A stretch of DNA of 64,000 bases from Mycobacterium sp. 852002-50816_SCH5313054-b (GCF_001667185.1 NZ_LZIC01000137.1:38999-102998); one strand, 5' to 3'. Counted from the stretch's first letter, positions 17,062 to 25,860 are shown. Program-made: numbers and translations. Notes: a model not told the origin generated them from the letters alone.

Positions 17062-18267
17062 CTACAGGCCGAGCGCCTGATAGGTGCGCCGAACGAACTT
17101 CGGTTGCGCCGATTGGAGTTTCGACAGCGAGGTGTTGCCCGCGACGGCGGCGGCCACGTCCGCGGACATGTCGGACAGGTTCTGGACCAGATACAGCAGC
17201 ACCAGGTCGGCGCTCGGGTCGGCCTGCCACCACGTGCCGTAAGCGCCGGGCCAGCTGAACGTTCCGAGCCCGCCGGGCCCGAACAGCGGCGCGCTCTTGG
17301 CCGGGTCGGTCACCACCGACAGGTTCAGTCCGAAGCCGCGGCCGACCCAATACGGCGCCCCCAGGAAGTGGTGCCGCTTCTGATCGTCGGTGAGCCGGTC
17401 GGTCCGCATCAGCCGAGCGGACTCGGGGGAGAGCACCCGCACGCCGTCGATCGTTCCTTCGCCGAGCAGCATTCGCACGAACCGAAGGTAATCATCGGCG
17501 GTCGACCACAACCCGCCGCCGGCGTTGCAGAAGGACGGCGGCTTGATGTGCGGCGGACCCATCGCGTCATGGTGCAGCCGGCCCTGTCCGTCGAGCCGGT
17601 ACATCGTCGCCGCGCGGCGGCGCCCCTCGGGGGAGACGAAGAACCCGGTGTCGGGCATGCCCACCGGGCCCAGGACCCGTTCGTCGAGGACCTGGTGGAA
17701 AGGCTTGCCCTCGACGCGGGAAGCGATGACGCCCAGCAGGTCGATGGAATGGCTGTAGGTCAACCGGTCGCCGGGCTGGTGCACCAGCGGCAGCTTGGCC
17801 AGCTCGGCCAGCCAGGCGTCGGGGCCCTGATTGAAGGGCAGTCGCACGTAGGCCTTGGCGATCGGCCCGGACACCGAGAAGCCGTAGGCCAGGCCGCTGG
17901 TGTGGGTGAGCAGGTCCTCGATCAGGATGGCGCGGCCCAGCGGGTGCGTCCGGTCCAGCGGACCACGCGGGTCGTCGAGCACCCGCACGCCCGCCAGTTC
18001 GGGCGCCCAACGCACGACCGGGTCCTGGAGCGCCAGTTTGCCCTCGTCGACCAGGCTCATCGCCGCAGCGACCGTGACGGGCTTGGTCATCGACGCGATG
18101 CGGAACACCGTGTCCCGCTGCATCGGCAGGCCCGCGTCGATGTCGCGGTAGCCGATCTCGTTGACCTGCAACACTTGTCCGCGCTGCCAGACCACCGTCA
18201 AGGCGCCGGCGAGCAGGCCCGCGTCGCACACCTCGCGGATGGAGGCCTGATTAACGTCCAGATTCAC
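17062..18267 (-). CDS. Beta-lactamase-fold serine hydrolase (esterase family VIII / LipE type)
   Basis: A class C beta-lactamase-like esterase. Catalytic Ser59 and Lys62 lie in SMTK, followed by LTHTSGLAYG and the Tyr171-Ser-His motif, and a C-terminal PGAYGTWWQADP supplies the third motif region. Such proteins in mycobacteria are usually carboxylesterases rather than true beta-lactamases. No signal peptide is visible. The frame is open to ATG 18321, but GTG 18267 is preferred because TAACCT sits 7 nt upstream and the product then begins MNLDVNQASIREV (401 residues). Confidence 0.85.
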   Translation of the reverse strand: MNLDVNQASIREVCDAGLLAGALTVVWQRGQVLQVNEIGYRDIDAGLPMQRDTVFRIASMTKPVTVAAAMSLVDEGKLALQDPVVRWAPELAGVRVLDDPRGPLDRTHPLGRAILIEDLLTHTSGLAYGFSVSGPIAKAYVRLPFNQGPDAWLAELAKLPLVHQPGDRLTYSHSIDLLGVIASRVEGKPFHQVLDERVLGPVGMPDTGFFVSPEGRRRAATMYRLDGQGRLHHDAMGPPHIKPPSFCNAGGGLWSTADDYLRFVRMLLGEGTIDGVRVLSPESARLMRTDRLTDDQKRHHFLGAPYWVGRGFGLNLSVVTDPAKSAPLFGPGGLGTFSWPGAYGTWWQADPSADLVLLYLVQNLSDMSADVAAAVAGNTSLSKLQSAQPKFVRRTYQALGL

Positions 18268-18274
18268 GCGGTTC

Positions 18275-18280
18275 AGGTTA
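18275..18280 (-). promoter_or_regulatory. -10 element of the serine hydrolase gene
   Basis: TAACCT on the minus strand, 7 nt before GTG 18267. Confidence 0.5.
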
Positions 18281-18391
18281 GTGGGCGCCGCCGCGCGCGG
18301 ACCTGGCAGCCAAAATTTCATGACGGTTTCGGTTGAGCAAAGGTCCGGCAGCTTACCGGCGATGCATGGGCCGATATCGCCTGTTCGGTCT

Positions 18392-18397
18392 TAGTGT
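18392..18397 (+). promoter_or_regulatory. -10 element of the CBM2 gene
   Basis: TAGTGT, then 7 nt, then ATG 18405. This supports the internal ATG over the frame's first ATG at 18333. Confidence 0.5.
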
Positions 18398-18404
18398 TGC
18401 TGCC

Positions 18405-18833
18405 ATGGCGGGACTGGACAACTACGTGAAGCGCTGGCGCACGGCGATTCACGTCACCGTGTCGGCGTTGCTGGTTGCCATCGCCGGACTCGGCATCGCC
18501 CCCGCAGCTCATGCGGCTGCGGCGACGGCGACGTTGGCGGTGGAACACACGTGGCAGACCGGTTTCATCGCCCAATTCGCCATCACCAACGCGAGCATGG
18601 CGCCGATGAGCGACTGGAAGCTTGAATTCGACATGCCGGCGGGGCAATCCGTCCTGCACACGTGGAACAGCACCATTACCCAATCCGGCACGCACTTTGT
18701 TCTCACCCCCGCGAACTGGAATCGCGTCATTGCACCCGGTGGTTCGGCCACCGGTGGTTTCAGGGGCGTGCTGAGCGGCACCTACTCGCCACCGACGAAT
18801 TGCGTGCTCAACGGGCAATATCTGTGCACCTAG
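18405..18833 (+). CDS. Secreted carbohydrate-binding module family 2 protein (Rv1987 type)
   Basis: A 142-residue secreted protein, the same length as M. tuberculosis Rv1987 as I remember it. The signal peptide (MAGLDNYVKRWRTAIHVTVS onward) ends near AAHA. The mature part is a single CBM2-like module with conserved aromatic residues in TWQTGFIAQF, SDWKLEFDMPAG and NWNRVIAPG, ending with Cys residues in NCVLNGQYLCT that could form a disulfide. It has no catalytic domain, so it should bind cellulose- or chitin-like polymers. It is divergent from the serine hydrolase. Confidence 0.88.
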   Translation: MAGLDNYVKRWRTAIHVTVSALLVAIAGLGIAPAAHAAAATATLAVEHTWQTGFIAQFAITNASMAPMSDWKLEFDMPAGQSVLHTWNSTITQSGTHFVLTPANWNRVIAPGGSATGGFRGVLSGTYSPPTNCVLNGQYLCT

Positions 18834-19180
18834 CGCCGCCGCGCGCGGACGTACCAGAACGCCATTTCGATCTCGCTCCCGTCCACCTCGCGACGCACCG
18901 TGGCCGGTTCCAGCGATTCGATATCCCTGCCCGCGCCGCCGAGGACGTCGCGCAGCGTCCGCTCGGGCACTGAGGGACGCGGCCATCCGGTATCGGTCGG
19001 GTTCGCGTCGGAGAAGCAACTGATGAGCAAAGTGGCGCCCTGCCGGGTCGCCCGGTGCGCCGCGGCGGCGTAGCTGCGCTTGCCCTCGTCGTCGAGGCAG
19101 TGGAACATGCCGCTGTCGACGATGGTGTCGAACGCGTCGGTGTAGCCCTCGAGCTTGGTGGAGTCGGTCACCGCGAACCT
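18830..19180 (-). pseudogene. Truncated class I SAM-dependent methyltransferase
   Basis: About 117 C-terminal residues of a methyltransferase remain: the acidic strand region VTDSTKLEGYTDAFDTIVDSG, then SYAAAAHRATRQGATLLISCFSD and a C-terminal AFWYVRAR. The N-terminal half with the SAM-binding glycine loop is missing, and the sequence loses similarity near 19180-19195, where phage capsid sequence begins on the other strand. The frame continues to 19267 by chance. Its stop shares the CTAG at 18830-18833 with the stop of the CBM2 gene. Confidence 0.7.
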
Positions 19181-19198
19181 CACCTGGGGGCCGCTACC

Positions 19199-19590
19199 TT
19201 GTCCAACTTGGACAAGTTCGTGTCTGCTCGATTCGCCGCGGAAGCCCACGGCGCCAAGCTGACTCACTGGCCGCTGGACCCGACCGTGGCCGAGGCCCTG
19301 TCGATCTCAAGAAGCTGGCCGGCGGCTCTAACGAGGCGCTGCTGCAATTCGTGGAGGACGGGATCACCATCGCGGGCGTGCCCGTGCTGACGTCGACCCA
19401 CGTCGACGGCGCAACGCTGGCCTGGGGTATCGACAAGACCCAACAGCGGTTCGTCGTCCGCAACGGCGCCAAGGTGGAGCGCTTCCCGAGCGTTACCAAC
19501 GACGGTCAGTGGGTCCGGGGCATCATGCGGGCCGGTTGGGACACCCTGAACCCCGCTGGGATCGTGCGGATCTGGGATGCTACCCCGTGA
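19199..19590 (+). pseudogene. Remnant of an HK97-type phage major capsid gene, frameshifted
   Basis: Only the C-terminal third remains. One frame reads NLDKFVSARFAAEAHGAKL and continues to VAEALS; after a one-base shift near 19300-19305 the next frame reads DLKKLAGGSNEALLQFVEDG, then IAGVPVL and a C-terminal NPAGIVRIWDA. This pattern matches the capsid C-termini I know from mycobacterial prophages. No other phage genes, integrase or tRNA lie nearby, so it is a scar. It abuts the broken methyltransferase and is followed by a strong terminator. Confidence 0.7.
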
Positions 19591-19628
19591 TCTGACCCCC
19601 CATGGGTACCACTTCATAACGCCTTGAG

Positions 19629-19664
19629 GGAAAGGCCCGGAGGCGCCAACCTCTGGGCCTTTCC
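19629..19664 (+). terminator. Hairpin terminator after the capsid remnant
   Basis: GGAAAGGCCC (19629-19638) pairs perfectly with GGGCCTTTCC (19655-19664). The inner bases GGAGG and CCTC extend the stem. It is symmetric enough to act for the minus-strand PE gene ending at 19710 as well. Confidence 0.7.
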
Positions 19665-19709
19665 TGGCTGCATCTACAAAAGAACTCGGCCAGGAGGTTA
19701 AATGGGAGA

Positions 19710-20996
19710 TCAGGGGAGGTATGTTGCGAAATCTTGCAGTAGACCCGTCACGCCGGGGGCGTCGACCGAGAAAGAAAATTGAGGAGATCCCCCAATCGAG
19801 TTGTATACGGAACCTGACTCCCTAATGCCAAAAGCGGTTGCGCTTACCGATGACATGCCTCCGTACATATCGGCTGCCGACATCCCTTGGAAAGAGCCGA
19901 CCTGCACGCTGAACGGCCCGGCCCCGAAATCAAATACTCCTGTTACATCTTGCTGGATTCCGTCGGCGCCCCACGGCCCGACCACGTCGCTGGTTATGGT
20001 GAAGCTCGGGCCTAATCCCCAGTTTGATAGCTGGGTTAATGTTTGGAGCTGCGCTGGAAAGATTGATAGCGGTGCCAGTAAGCTCTGCGGATCGCTCAAG
20101 GTGCTTGTGACGCCAGAAGTTGTCGTATCAAATAAGGAGTTGATATCTACTGCAAGATTACTTGCATTTGAATTTCCATCGTTTATAAGTTGCGTGACCG
20201 GACTCCCGGTAAGTATGGACCCTATGTTTGGAGCGTCATCAAACAATCCGCCAACATACGACACCCCTCCGCGAATGACCGATCCGACAGCATCTCCGAG
20301 ACCTGTTACCTGATTGAATACTTGTCCGATAACGATGCCTGGACCGAACCTCCCAGCAAGGCCACCGAGCGTTCCGCCAATCTCACCACCAACTAAAACG
20401 CCAATTACGGTGCCCTCCGGTCCGATTAGCGAGCCGATGGTGCCACCAACAATTTGGCCAACCTCGGTACCAACCCCAGCACCGCCAATCGCGAGACTTG
20501 TGGTTAAGGGAGCCAGACTCAAGGGAGCCAGACCGCTAACGGAGGATTCAAGCCTGGCAACCCCGTTATAGATGGCACCTCCCACCTGGCTGACCAACCC
20601 TCCTCCGGCAAAATTAGTTACTGTTTGCCAAAGGTCGAACGCAGCTGGATTCGCAGCCGCGCCAGCCACACTCTGGGCGGGCGTGTTCATCGCATTTGCG
20701 AGCATTTGTTGAATGTTTGCGACTTCGGCGCCCAGATATTGAGCAGCCCCGCCGCCCAACAGGCTGACGAACTGTTCGTGAAACGCCATCGCCTCCGCGG
20801 TGAGGGTTTGAAACTCCTTGGCGTTTGCACCAAACAGGGCCGTGATCGCCGCTGACACCTCATCAGCAGCGGGTGCCGCGATGGCCGTCGTCTGACCCGC
20901 TGCTACCGCATTGGCATTTTTAACGGCAGCGCCAATATCCTGCAGATTCCCTGCTGCAGCCGTAAGGCTGTCAGGCACCACATTGAGCAACGACAT
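19710..20996 (-). CDS. PE-family protein with unique non-PGRS C-terminal domain; AT-rich
   Basis: A 428-residue protein. Residues 1 to about 95 are a PE domain (MSLLNVVPDSLTAAAGNLQD, then AAPAADEVSAAITALFG), which targets ESX type VII secretion. The middle is rich in Gly and small hydrophobic residues (VGGTIGSLIGPEGTVIG), and the last 150 residues are a soluble domain without Gly-Gly repeats that I do not recognise. Shine-Dalgarno AGGAG precedes the ATG. The coding sequence is visibly richer in A and T than every neighbour, with codons such as AAT, GAT and ATA, suggesting a different origin. It lies beside the phage remnant. Confidence 0.82.
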   Translation of the reverse strand: MSLLNVVPDSLTAAAGNLQDIGAAVKNANAVAAGQTTAIAAPAADEVSAAITALFGANAKEFQTLTAEAMAFHEQFVSLLGGGAAQYLGAEVANIQQMLANAMNTPAQSVAGAAANPAAFDLWQTVTNFAGGGLVSQVGGAIYNGVARLESSVSGLAPLSLAPLTTSLAIGGAGVGTEVGQIVGGTIGSLIGPEGTVIGVLVGGEIGGTLGGLAGRFGPGIVIGQVFNQVTGLGDAVGSVIRGGVSYVGGLFDDAPNIGSILTGSPVTQLINDGNSNASNLAVDINSLFDTTTSGVTSTLSDPQSLLAPLSIFPAQLQTLTQLSNWGLGPSFTITSDVVGPWGADGIQQDVTGVFDFGAGPFSVQVGSFQGMSAADMYGGMSSVSATAFGIRESGSVYNSIGGSPQFSFSVDAPGVTGLLQDFATYLP

Positions 20997-21255
20997 GATC
21001 GGCTCCTGTTCACCAACACCGGGCGGCGGGTCACCGAAGTGTACAAAGGAACGTCACACTTGAAACCGGTGATTCTCAAATTACTTGCTGATGTTTTTAG
21101 TACTGGCGCCGCGCCAGCGTCCGCACCGGTCACGCAGGCGTCCACACGAGCGTGGGGCCGGGGCAGGCAGGCAGAGGGGCACAGGGCCAGTGGGCAGGGC
21201 AGGCGTAGCTAGGCACCCCGTGGTGAGTGGGCGCCACAAGCTGGTAGGCGCCTGA

Positions 21256-21261
21256 TACTCT
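21256..21261 (+). promoter_or_regulatory. -10 element of the pyrimidine operon
   Basis: TACTCT predicts a start site near 21268 and a leader of about 75 nt that carries the PyrR-binding hairpin. The stretch 20997-21255 holds no gene; it includes a GC-rich run (21110-21190) without clear structure. Confidence 0.45.
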
Positions 21262-21307
21262 CCTAGCGAGTAGGGCATGAGAGTGTTCTACAAACCCCCT
21301 TTAACGA

Positions 21308-21333
21308 TCCGTCCAGAGAGGCGGAGAAGGAGG
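21308..21333 (+). promoter_or_regulatory. PyrR-binding RNA hairpin and adjoining Shine-Dalgarno
   Basis: TCCG (21308-21311) pairs with CGGA (21322-21325). The inner CC/GG closes a loop reading TCCAGAGAGG, the hallmark of PyrR-binding loops. The Shine-Dalgarno AAGGAGG (21327-21333) begins one base later, 12 nt before ATG 21346, so PyrR binding should block ribosome loading. PyrR-dependent translational repression is known for M. smegmatis. The frame is also open from an upstream ATG at 21277 through the hairpin into pyrR. Confidence 0.8.
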
Positions 21334-21345
21334 TCAAGTCTTCGC

Positions 21346-21909
21346 ATGTGTGCCGCGAGTGACACGGGCACCGGCCGCGAATTGATGTCGGCGGCCGACG
21401 TGGGTCGCACCATTTCCCGTATCGCGCATCAGATCATCGAAAAGACCGCGCTCGACGGCGCCGACGCACCGCGCGTGGTGCTGCTGGGAATCCCGACCCG
21501 CGGCGTCATCCTCGCCCAGCGCCTGGCCGCCAACATCGGCGAATACAGCGGCGTCGACGTCGGGCACGGCGCTCTTGACATCACCCTGTACCGCGACGAC
21601 CTGATGCAAAAGCCGCCGCGGCCGCTGGAGGCCACCTCGATCCCTGCCGGCGGCATCGACGACGCGCTGGTGATCCTCGTCGACGACGTTCTCTACTCCG
21701 GGCGCTCGGTGCGCTCTGCGCTGGACGCGCTGCGCGACGTCGGCCGGCCCCGGGCGGTGCAGCTGGCGGTGCTGGTCGACCGCGGCCACCGCGAACTGCC
21801 GCTGCGCGCCGACTACGTCGGCAAGAACGTGCCGACCTCGCGCACCGAGAGCGTGCACGTGCTACTGAGCGAGCACGACGACCGCGACGGGGTGGTGATC
21901 TCGCGATGA
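21346..21909 (+). CDS. pyrR: PyrR bifunctional RNA-binding regulator / uracil phosphoribosyltransferase
   Basis: A 187-residue protein with PRPP-binding motif ILVDDVLYSGRS and the N-terminal ELMSAADVGRTISRIAHQI typical of PyrR. It represses the pyr operon by binding the leader hairpin when UMP is abundant and can also make UMP from uracil and PRPP. ATG 21346 is chosen over the in-frame ATG 21277 because it follows the Shine-Dalgarno and gives the N-terminus expected from M. tuberculosis. It overlaps pyrB by 4 bp. Confidence 0.95.
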   Translation: MCAASDTGTGRELMSAADVGRTISRIAHQIIEKTALDGADAPRVVLLGIPTRGVILAQRLAANIGEYSGVDVGHGALDITLYRDDLMQKPPRPLEATSIPAGGIDDALVILVDDVLYSGRSVRSALDALRDVGRPRAVQLAVLVDRGHRELPLRADYVGKNVPTSRTESVHVLLSEHDDRDGVVISR

Positions 21910-22850
21910 CCCGCCACCTGCTGGCCGCCGGCGACCTGAACCGCGACGACGCCACCGCCATCCTCGACGACGCCGACCGGTTCGCCCAGGCGCTGGTGGG
22001 CCGCGACATCAAGAAGCTGCCGACGCTGCGCGGGCGCACCGTCGTCACGATGTTCTACGAGAACTCGACCCGCACCCGGGTGTCCTTCGAGGTGGCGGGC
22101 AAGTGGATGAGCGCCGACGTGATCAACGTCAGCTCGTCCGGATCGTCGGTGGGCAAGGGCGAGTCGCTGCGCGACACCGCGCTGACGCTGCGGGCCGCCG
22201 GCGCCGACGCGCTGATCATCCGGCACCCGGCGTCCGGGGCGGCGCACCTGCTCGCCGAGTGGACCTGCAGCAACGGCGACGGTCCGTCGGTGATCAACGC
22301 CGGCGACGGCACCCACGAGCACCCGACGCAGGCCCTGCTGGACGCGTTGACCATGCGCCAGCGGCTCGGCGGCATCGAGGGCCGGCGCGTCGTGATCGTC
22401 GGCGACATCCTGCACAGCCGGGTCGCCCGGTCCAACGTCATGCTGCTGGCCACCCTGGGCGCCGAGGTGGTGCTGGTAGCGCCGCCGACGCTGTTGCCGG
22501 TCGGGGTCGACGGCTGGCCGGCCACCGTCTCCTACGACTTCGACGCCGAGCTGCCCGCCGCGGACGCGGTGCTGATGCTGCGGGTGCAGGCCGAGCGGAT
22601 GAACGGTGGCTTCTTCCCGTCGGTGCGCGAATACTCGGTGCGCTACGGGCTGTCCGAGCGGCGTCAGGCGATGCTGCCCGGCCACGCCGTGGTGCTGCAT
22701 CCCGGGCCGATGGTGCGCGGCATGGAGATCTCGTCGTCGGTGGCGGACTCCTCGCAATCTGCTGTGCTGCAACAGGTTTCGAACGGGGTGCACGTGCGGA
22801 TGGCGGTGCTGTTCCATGTTCTCGTCGGGGCTGAGGAAATCGCGGCATGA
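21906..22850 (+). CDS. pyrB: Aspartate carbamoyltransferase catalytic chain
   Basis: A 314-residue enzyme of de novo pyrimidine synthesis, condensing carbamoyl phosphate with aspartate. The carbamoyl-phosphate site shows STRTR; HPTQALLDALTM and the C-terminal HPGPMVRG (HPGPMNRG in most homologs) contribute to the aspartate and dihydroorotase-contact regions. No pyrI regulatory chain is encoded nearby, as usual in actinobacteria. ATGA overlaps on both sides couple it to pyrR and pyrC. Confidence 0.96.
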   Translation: MTRHLLAAGDLNRDDATAILDDADRFAQALVGRDIKKLPTLRGRTVVTMFYENSTRTRVSFEVAGKWMSADVINVSSSGSSVGKGESLRDTALTLRAAGADALIIRHPASGAAHLLAEWTCSNGDGPSVINAGDGTHEHPTQALLDALTMRQRLGGIEGRRVVIVGDILHSRVARSNVMLLATLGAEVVLVAPPTLLPVGVDGWPATVSYDFDAELPAADAVLMLRVQAERMNGGFFPSVREYSVRYGLSERRQAMLPGHAVVLHPGPMVRGMEISSSVADSSQSAVLQQVSNGVHVRMAVLFHVLVGAEEIAA

Positions 22851-24139
22851 GCGTACTGATCCGAGGCGTGCGTCTCTACGGTGAAGGCGACCGGGTCGAC
22901 GTCCTGGTCGACGACGGGCAAATCTGGGAAATCGGCCCAGGCCTTGCCATCCCGGACACTGCCGATGTCATCGATGCCACCGGCCAGATCCTGCTGCCCG
23001 GATTCGTCGACCTGCACACCCACCTGCGCGAGCCCGGCCGCGAGTACGCCGAAGATATCGAAACCGGCTCGGCCGCTGCGGCTTTGGGCGGCTACACGGC
23101 GGTGTTCGCGATGGCCAACACCAATCCGGTCGCCGACAGCCCGGTGGTCACCGACCACGTCTGGCACCGCGGCCAGCAGGTCGGCCTGGTCGACGTGTAC
23201 CCCGTCGGCGCCGTCACGGTCGGGCTGGCCGGGGCCGAGCTGACCGAGATGGGCATGATGGCCGCCGGCGCCGCGCAGGTGCGGATGTTCTCCGACGACG
23301 GCGTGTGCGTGCACGACCCCCTGATGATGCGCCGCGCCCTGGAGTACGCCACCGGGCTGGGGGTGCTGATCGCCCAGCACGCCGAGGAGCCGCGGCTGAC
23401 CGTCGGCGCCGTCGCCCACGAGGGACCGACGGCCGCCCGGCTGGGGCTCGCGGGGTGGCCGCGGGCCGCCGAGGAATCGATCGTGGCCCGCGACGCGCTG
23501 CTGGCCCGCGACGCCGGGGCCCGGGTGCACATCTGCCACGCTTCCACCGCAGGCACCGTCGAGATCCTGAAATGGGCCAAGGAGCAAGGCATTTCGATCA
23601 CCGCCGAGGTCACCCCCCACCACCTGCTGCTCGACGACGGCCGGCTGGCCAGCTACGCCGGCGTGAACCGGGTGAACCCGCCGCTGCGCGAGTCCGCCGA
23701 CGCGGTGGCCCTGCGTCAGGCGCTGGCCGACGGGGTAATCGACTGTGTGGCCACCGACCATGCTCCGCACGCCGAGCACGAGAAGTGCGTCGAGTTCTCG
23801 GCGGCGCGCCCCGGCATGCTGGGGCTGCAGACAGCGCTGTCCGTGGTGGTGCAGACGATGGTGGCGTCGGGGCTGCTCACGTGGCGTGACGTGGCTCGGG
23901 TGATGAGCGAGAACCCGGCGCGCATCGTCGGGCTGCCCGATCACGGCCGCCCGCTGGAGGTGGGGGAGCCGGCGAACCTGACCGTGGTGGATCCGGACGC
24001 CACCTGGACGGTCGCCGGGTCGGACCTGGCCAGCCGCTCGACCAACACGCCGTATGAGTCGATGACGCTGCCCGCCACCGTGACGGCCACCCTGCTGCGC
24101 GGGCGGGTCACCGCCCGGGACGGGAAGAGCCCCGCATGA
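22847..24139 (+). CDS. pyrC: Dihydroorotase
   Basis: A 430-residue type I dihydroorotase that cyclises carbamoyl aspartate to dihydroorotate. Metal ligands are visible in DLHTHLREPG, in the later EVTPHHLLLDDG segment, and in ATDHAPH. The catalytic Asp should be the one in ATDHAPH. It overlaps pyrB and the downstream membrane gene by 4 bp each, and in many bacteria this class associates with PyrB. Confidence 0.96.
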   Translation: MSVLIRGVRLYGEGDRVDVLVDDGQIWEIGPGLAIPDTADVIDATGQILLPGFVDLHTHLREPGREYAEDIETGSAAAALGGYTAVFAMANTNPVADSPVVTDHVWHRGQQVGLVDVYPVGAVTVGLAGAELTEMGMMAAGAAQVRMFSDDGVCVHDPLMMRRALEYATGLGVLIAQHAEEPRLTVGAVAHEGPTAARLGLAGWPRAAEESIVARDALLARDAGARVHICHASTAGTVEILKWAKEQGISITAEVTPHHLLLDDGRLASYAGVNRVNPPLRESADAVALRQALADGVIDCVATDHAPHAEHEKCVEFSAARPGMLGLQTALSVVVQTMVASGLLTWRDVARVMSENPARIVGLPDHGRPLEVGEPANLTVVDPDATWTVAGSDLASRSTNTPYESMTLPATVTATLLRGRVTARDGKSPA

Positions 24140-24645
24140 ATTCCGGCACGCTGGTGGGGTCGCTGATCTTCGCGGCCGTGCTGGTGGTGGTGATCGCGGT
24201 GTTCATCCAGCTGATGATGCGCTCCTGGCAGCGGCGCACGCAGCGGCAGCAGGAGTTGATCGGCGTGCTGCCGGACGTGCCCGACACGGTCGGGGCCGCG
24301 ACCCTGTCCACCCGCGGCAACTATTGCGGTTCCATGATGGCGGCCGACTGGAGCGAGCGGATCGCTGCCGGGGACTTGGGCTTCCGCAGCAAGGCGGTGC
24401 TGACCCGCTATCACGAGGGAATCATGGTCGAACGGCTACGGGCCCAACCCATTTGGATTCCCCGAGACTCGATCGAGGGAATCCGCATAGAACGCCGAAT
24501 GGCAGGTAGGGTCGCGGCGCGCATCGGAATATTGGCGATCCGGTGGCGACTGTCCTCGGGCGCCGAGATCGACACCGCCTTCCGGGCGAACCATCGCGAT
24601 GACTATGACGCCTGGCTGCAATCTCAGGAGAAGGGAGCCGCGTGA
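24136..24645 (+). CDS. Membrane-anchored hypothetical protein of the pyr operon (Rv1382 type)
   Basis: A 169-residue protein with one N-terminal membrane helix (LVGSLIFAAVLVVVIAVFI), a basic RRTQRQQE stretch, and a soluble region rich in beta-strand pattern (SKAVLTRYHEGIMVERL, then RIGILAIRWRL), perhaps PH-like. It lies between pyrC and carA with 4-bp overlaps on both sides, the place Rv1382 has in M. tuberculosis. Its function and any role in pyrimidine synthesis are unknown. Confidence 0.88.
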   Translation: MNSGTLVGSLIFAAVLVVVIAVFIQLMMRSWQRRTQRQQELIGVLPDVPDTVGAATLSTRGNYCGSMMAADWSERIAAGDLGFRSKAVLTRYHEGIMVERLRAQPIWIPRDSIEGIRIERRMAGRVAARIGILAIRWRLSSGAEIDTAFRANHRDDYDAWLQSQEKGAA

Positions 24646-25760
24646 GTAAGGCGCTACTGGTCTTGGAGGACGGCCGCGTCTTCACCGGCACGCCGTTCGG
24701 CAAGGTCGGCCAAACGCTCGGGGAGGCCGTCTTTTCCACCGGCATGTCCGGCTATCAGGAGACGCTGACCGACCCCAGCTACCACCGCCAGATCGTGGTC
24801 GCCACCGCGCCCCAGATTGGCAATACGGGCTGGAACGACGAGGACGCCGAGAGCCGCGGCGACAGGATCTGGGTGGCCGGTTACGCGGTGCGCGACCCGT
24901 CGCCGCGCGCCTCCAACTGGCGCGCCACGGGCACGCTGGAGGACGAGCTGGTCCGCCAGGGCATCGTCGGGATCGCGGGGATCGACACCCGGGCGGTGGT
25001 GCGGCACCTGCGCAGCCGCGGCTCGATGAAGGCCGGCGTCTTCTCCGGCGAGTCGCTGGCCGAGCCGGCCGAGCTGGTGGACCGGGTGCGGGGCCAGCAG
25101 TCGATGCTGGGCGCCGACCTGGCCGGCGAGGTCAGCACGGGCGGTGCATACGTCGTGGAACCGGAAGGCGCGCAGCGGTTTACGGTGGCCGCCCTGGACC
25201 TCGGGATCAAGACCAACACCCCGCGCAATTTCGCGCGGCGCGGCATCCGCAGCCACGTGCTGCCGTCGTCGGTGACCTTCGAGCAGATCGCCGACATCAA
25301 GCCCGACGGGGTGTTCCTGTCCAACGGCCCCGGCGACCCCGCCACCGCCGACCACGTCGTCGCGCTCACCCGCGAGGTGCTGGGCGCCGGAATCCCGTTG
25401 TTCGGCATCTGTTTCGGCAACCAGATCCTCGGCCGGGCACTGGGCCTGGCCACCTACAAGATGGTCTTCGGCCACCGCGGCATCAACATCCCGGTCATCG
25501 ACCACGCGACCGGCCGGGTCGCGGTGACCGCACAGAACCACGGCTTCGCGCTGGAAGGGGAGGCCGGCCAGTCCTTCGACACGCCGTTCGGCACCGCGAT
25601 CGTCAGCCACACCTGCGCCAACGACGGGGTGGTCGAGGGCGTCAAACTCGCCGACGGCCGCGCGTTTTCGGTGCAGTACCACCCAGAGGCCGCCGCCGGC
25701 CCGCACGACGCGGAGTACCTGTTCGACCAATTCATCGACCTGATGGCAGGCCACCAATGA
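24642..25760 (+). CDS. carA: Carbamoyl-phosphate synthase small (glutaminase) subunit
   Basis: A 372-residue class I glutamine amidotransferase that feeds ammonia to CarB. The N-terminal CarA domain begins ALLVLEDGRVFTG; the amidotransferase domain has the nucleophile Cys in GICFGNQILG and the His-Glu pair in QYHPEA. GTG start, overlapping the preceding gene. Its stop overlaps an ATG that opens a 34-codon frame leading to carB. Confidence 0.95.
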   Translation: MSKALLVLEDGRVFTGTPFGKVGQTLGEAVFSTGMSGYQETLTDPSYHRQIVVATAPQIGNTGWNDEDAESRGDRIWVAGYAVRDPSPRASNWRATGTLEDELVRQGIVGIAGIDTRAVVRHLRSRGSMKAGVFSGESLAEPAELVDRVRGQQSMLGADLAGEVSTGGAYVVEPEGAQRFTVAALDLGIKTNTPRNFARRGIRSHVLPSSVTFEQIADIKPDGVFLSNGPGDPATADHVVALTREVLGAGIPLFGICFGNQILGRALGLATYKMVFGHRGINIPVIDHATGRVAVTAQNHGFALEGEAGQSFDTPFGTAIVSHTCANDGVVEGVKLADGRAFSVQYHPEAAAGPHDAEYLFDQFIDLMAGHQ

Positions 25761-25860
25761 CCACATCTCCATCTCCGGCGAGCGCGCGTGTTTGTACAGC
25801 GACACGCCGTAATCGGTGTACATCTGCGCACCTTCGCGCCCAGAGAGGGAGGGGGCGCTA

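Noticed and set aside
25793..25822. Two TGTACA hexamers between carA and carB as a possible operator
   Set aside because: The hexamers are self-palindromic and common; their spacing matches no operator type I know, so mentioned only under the small ORF.
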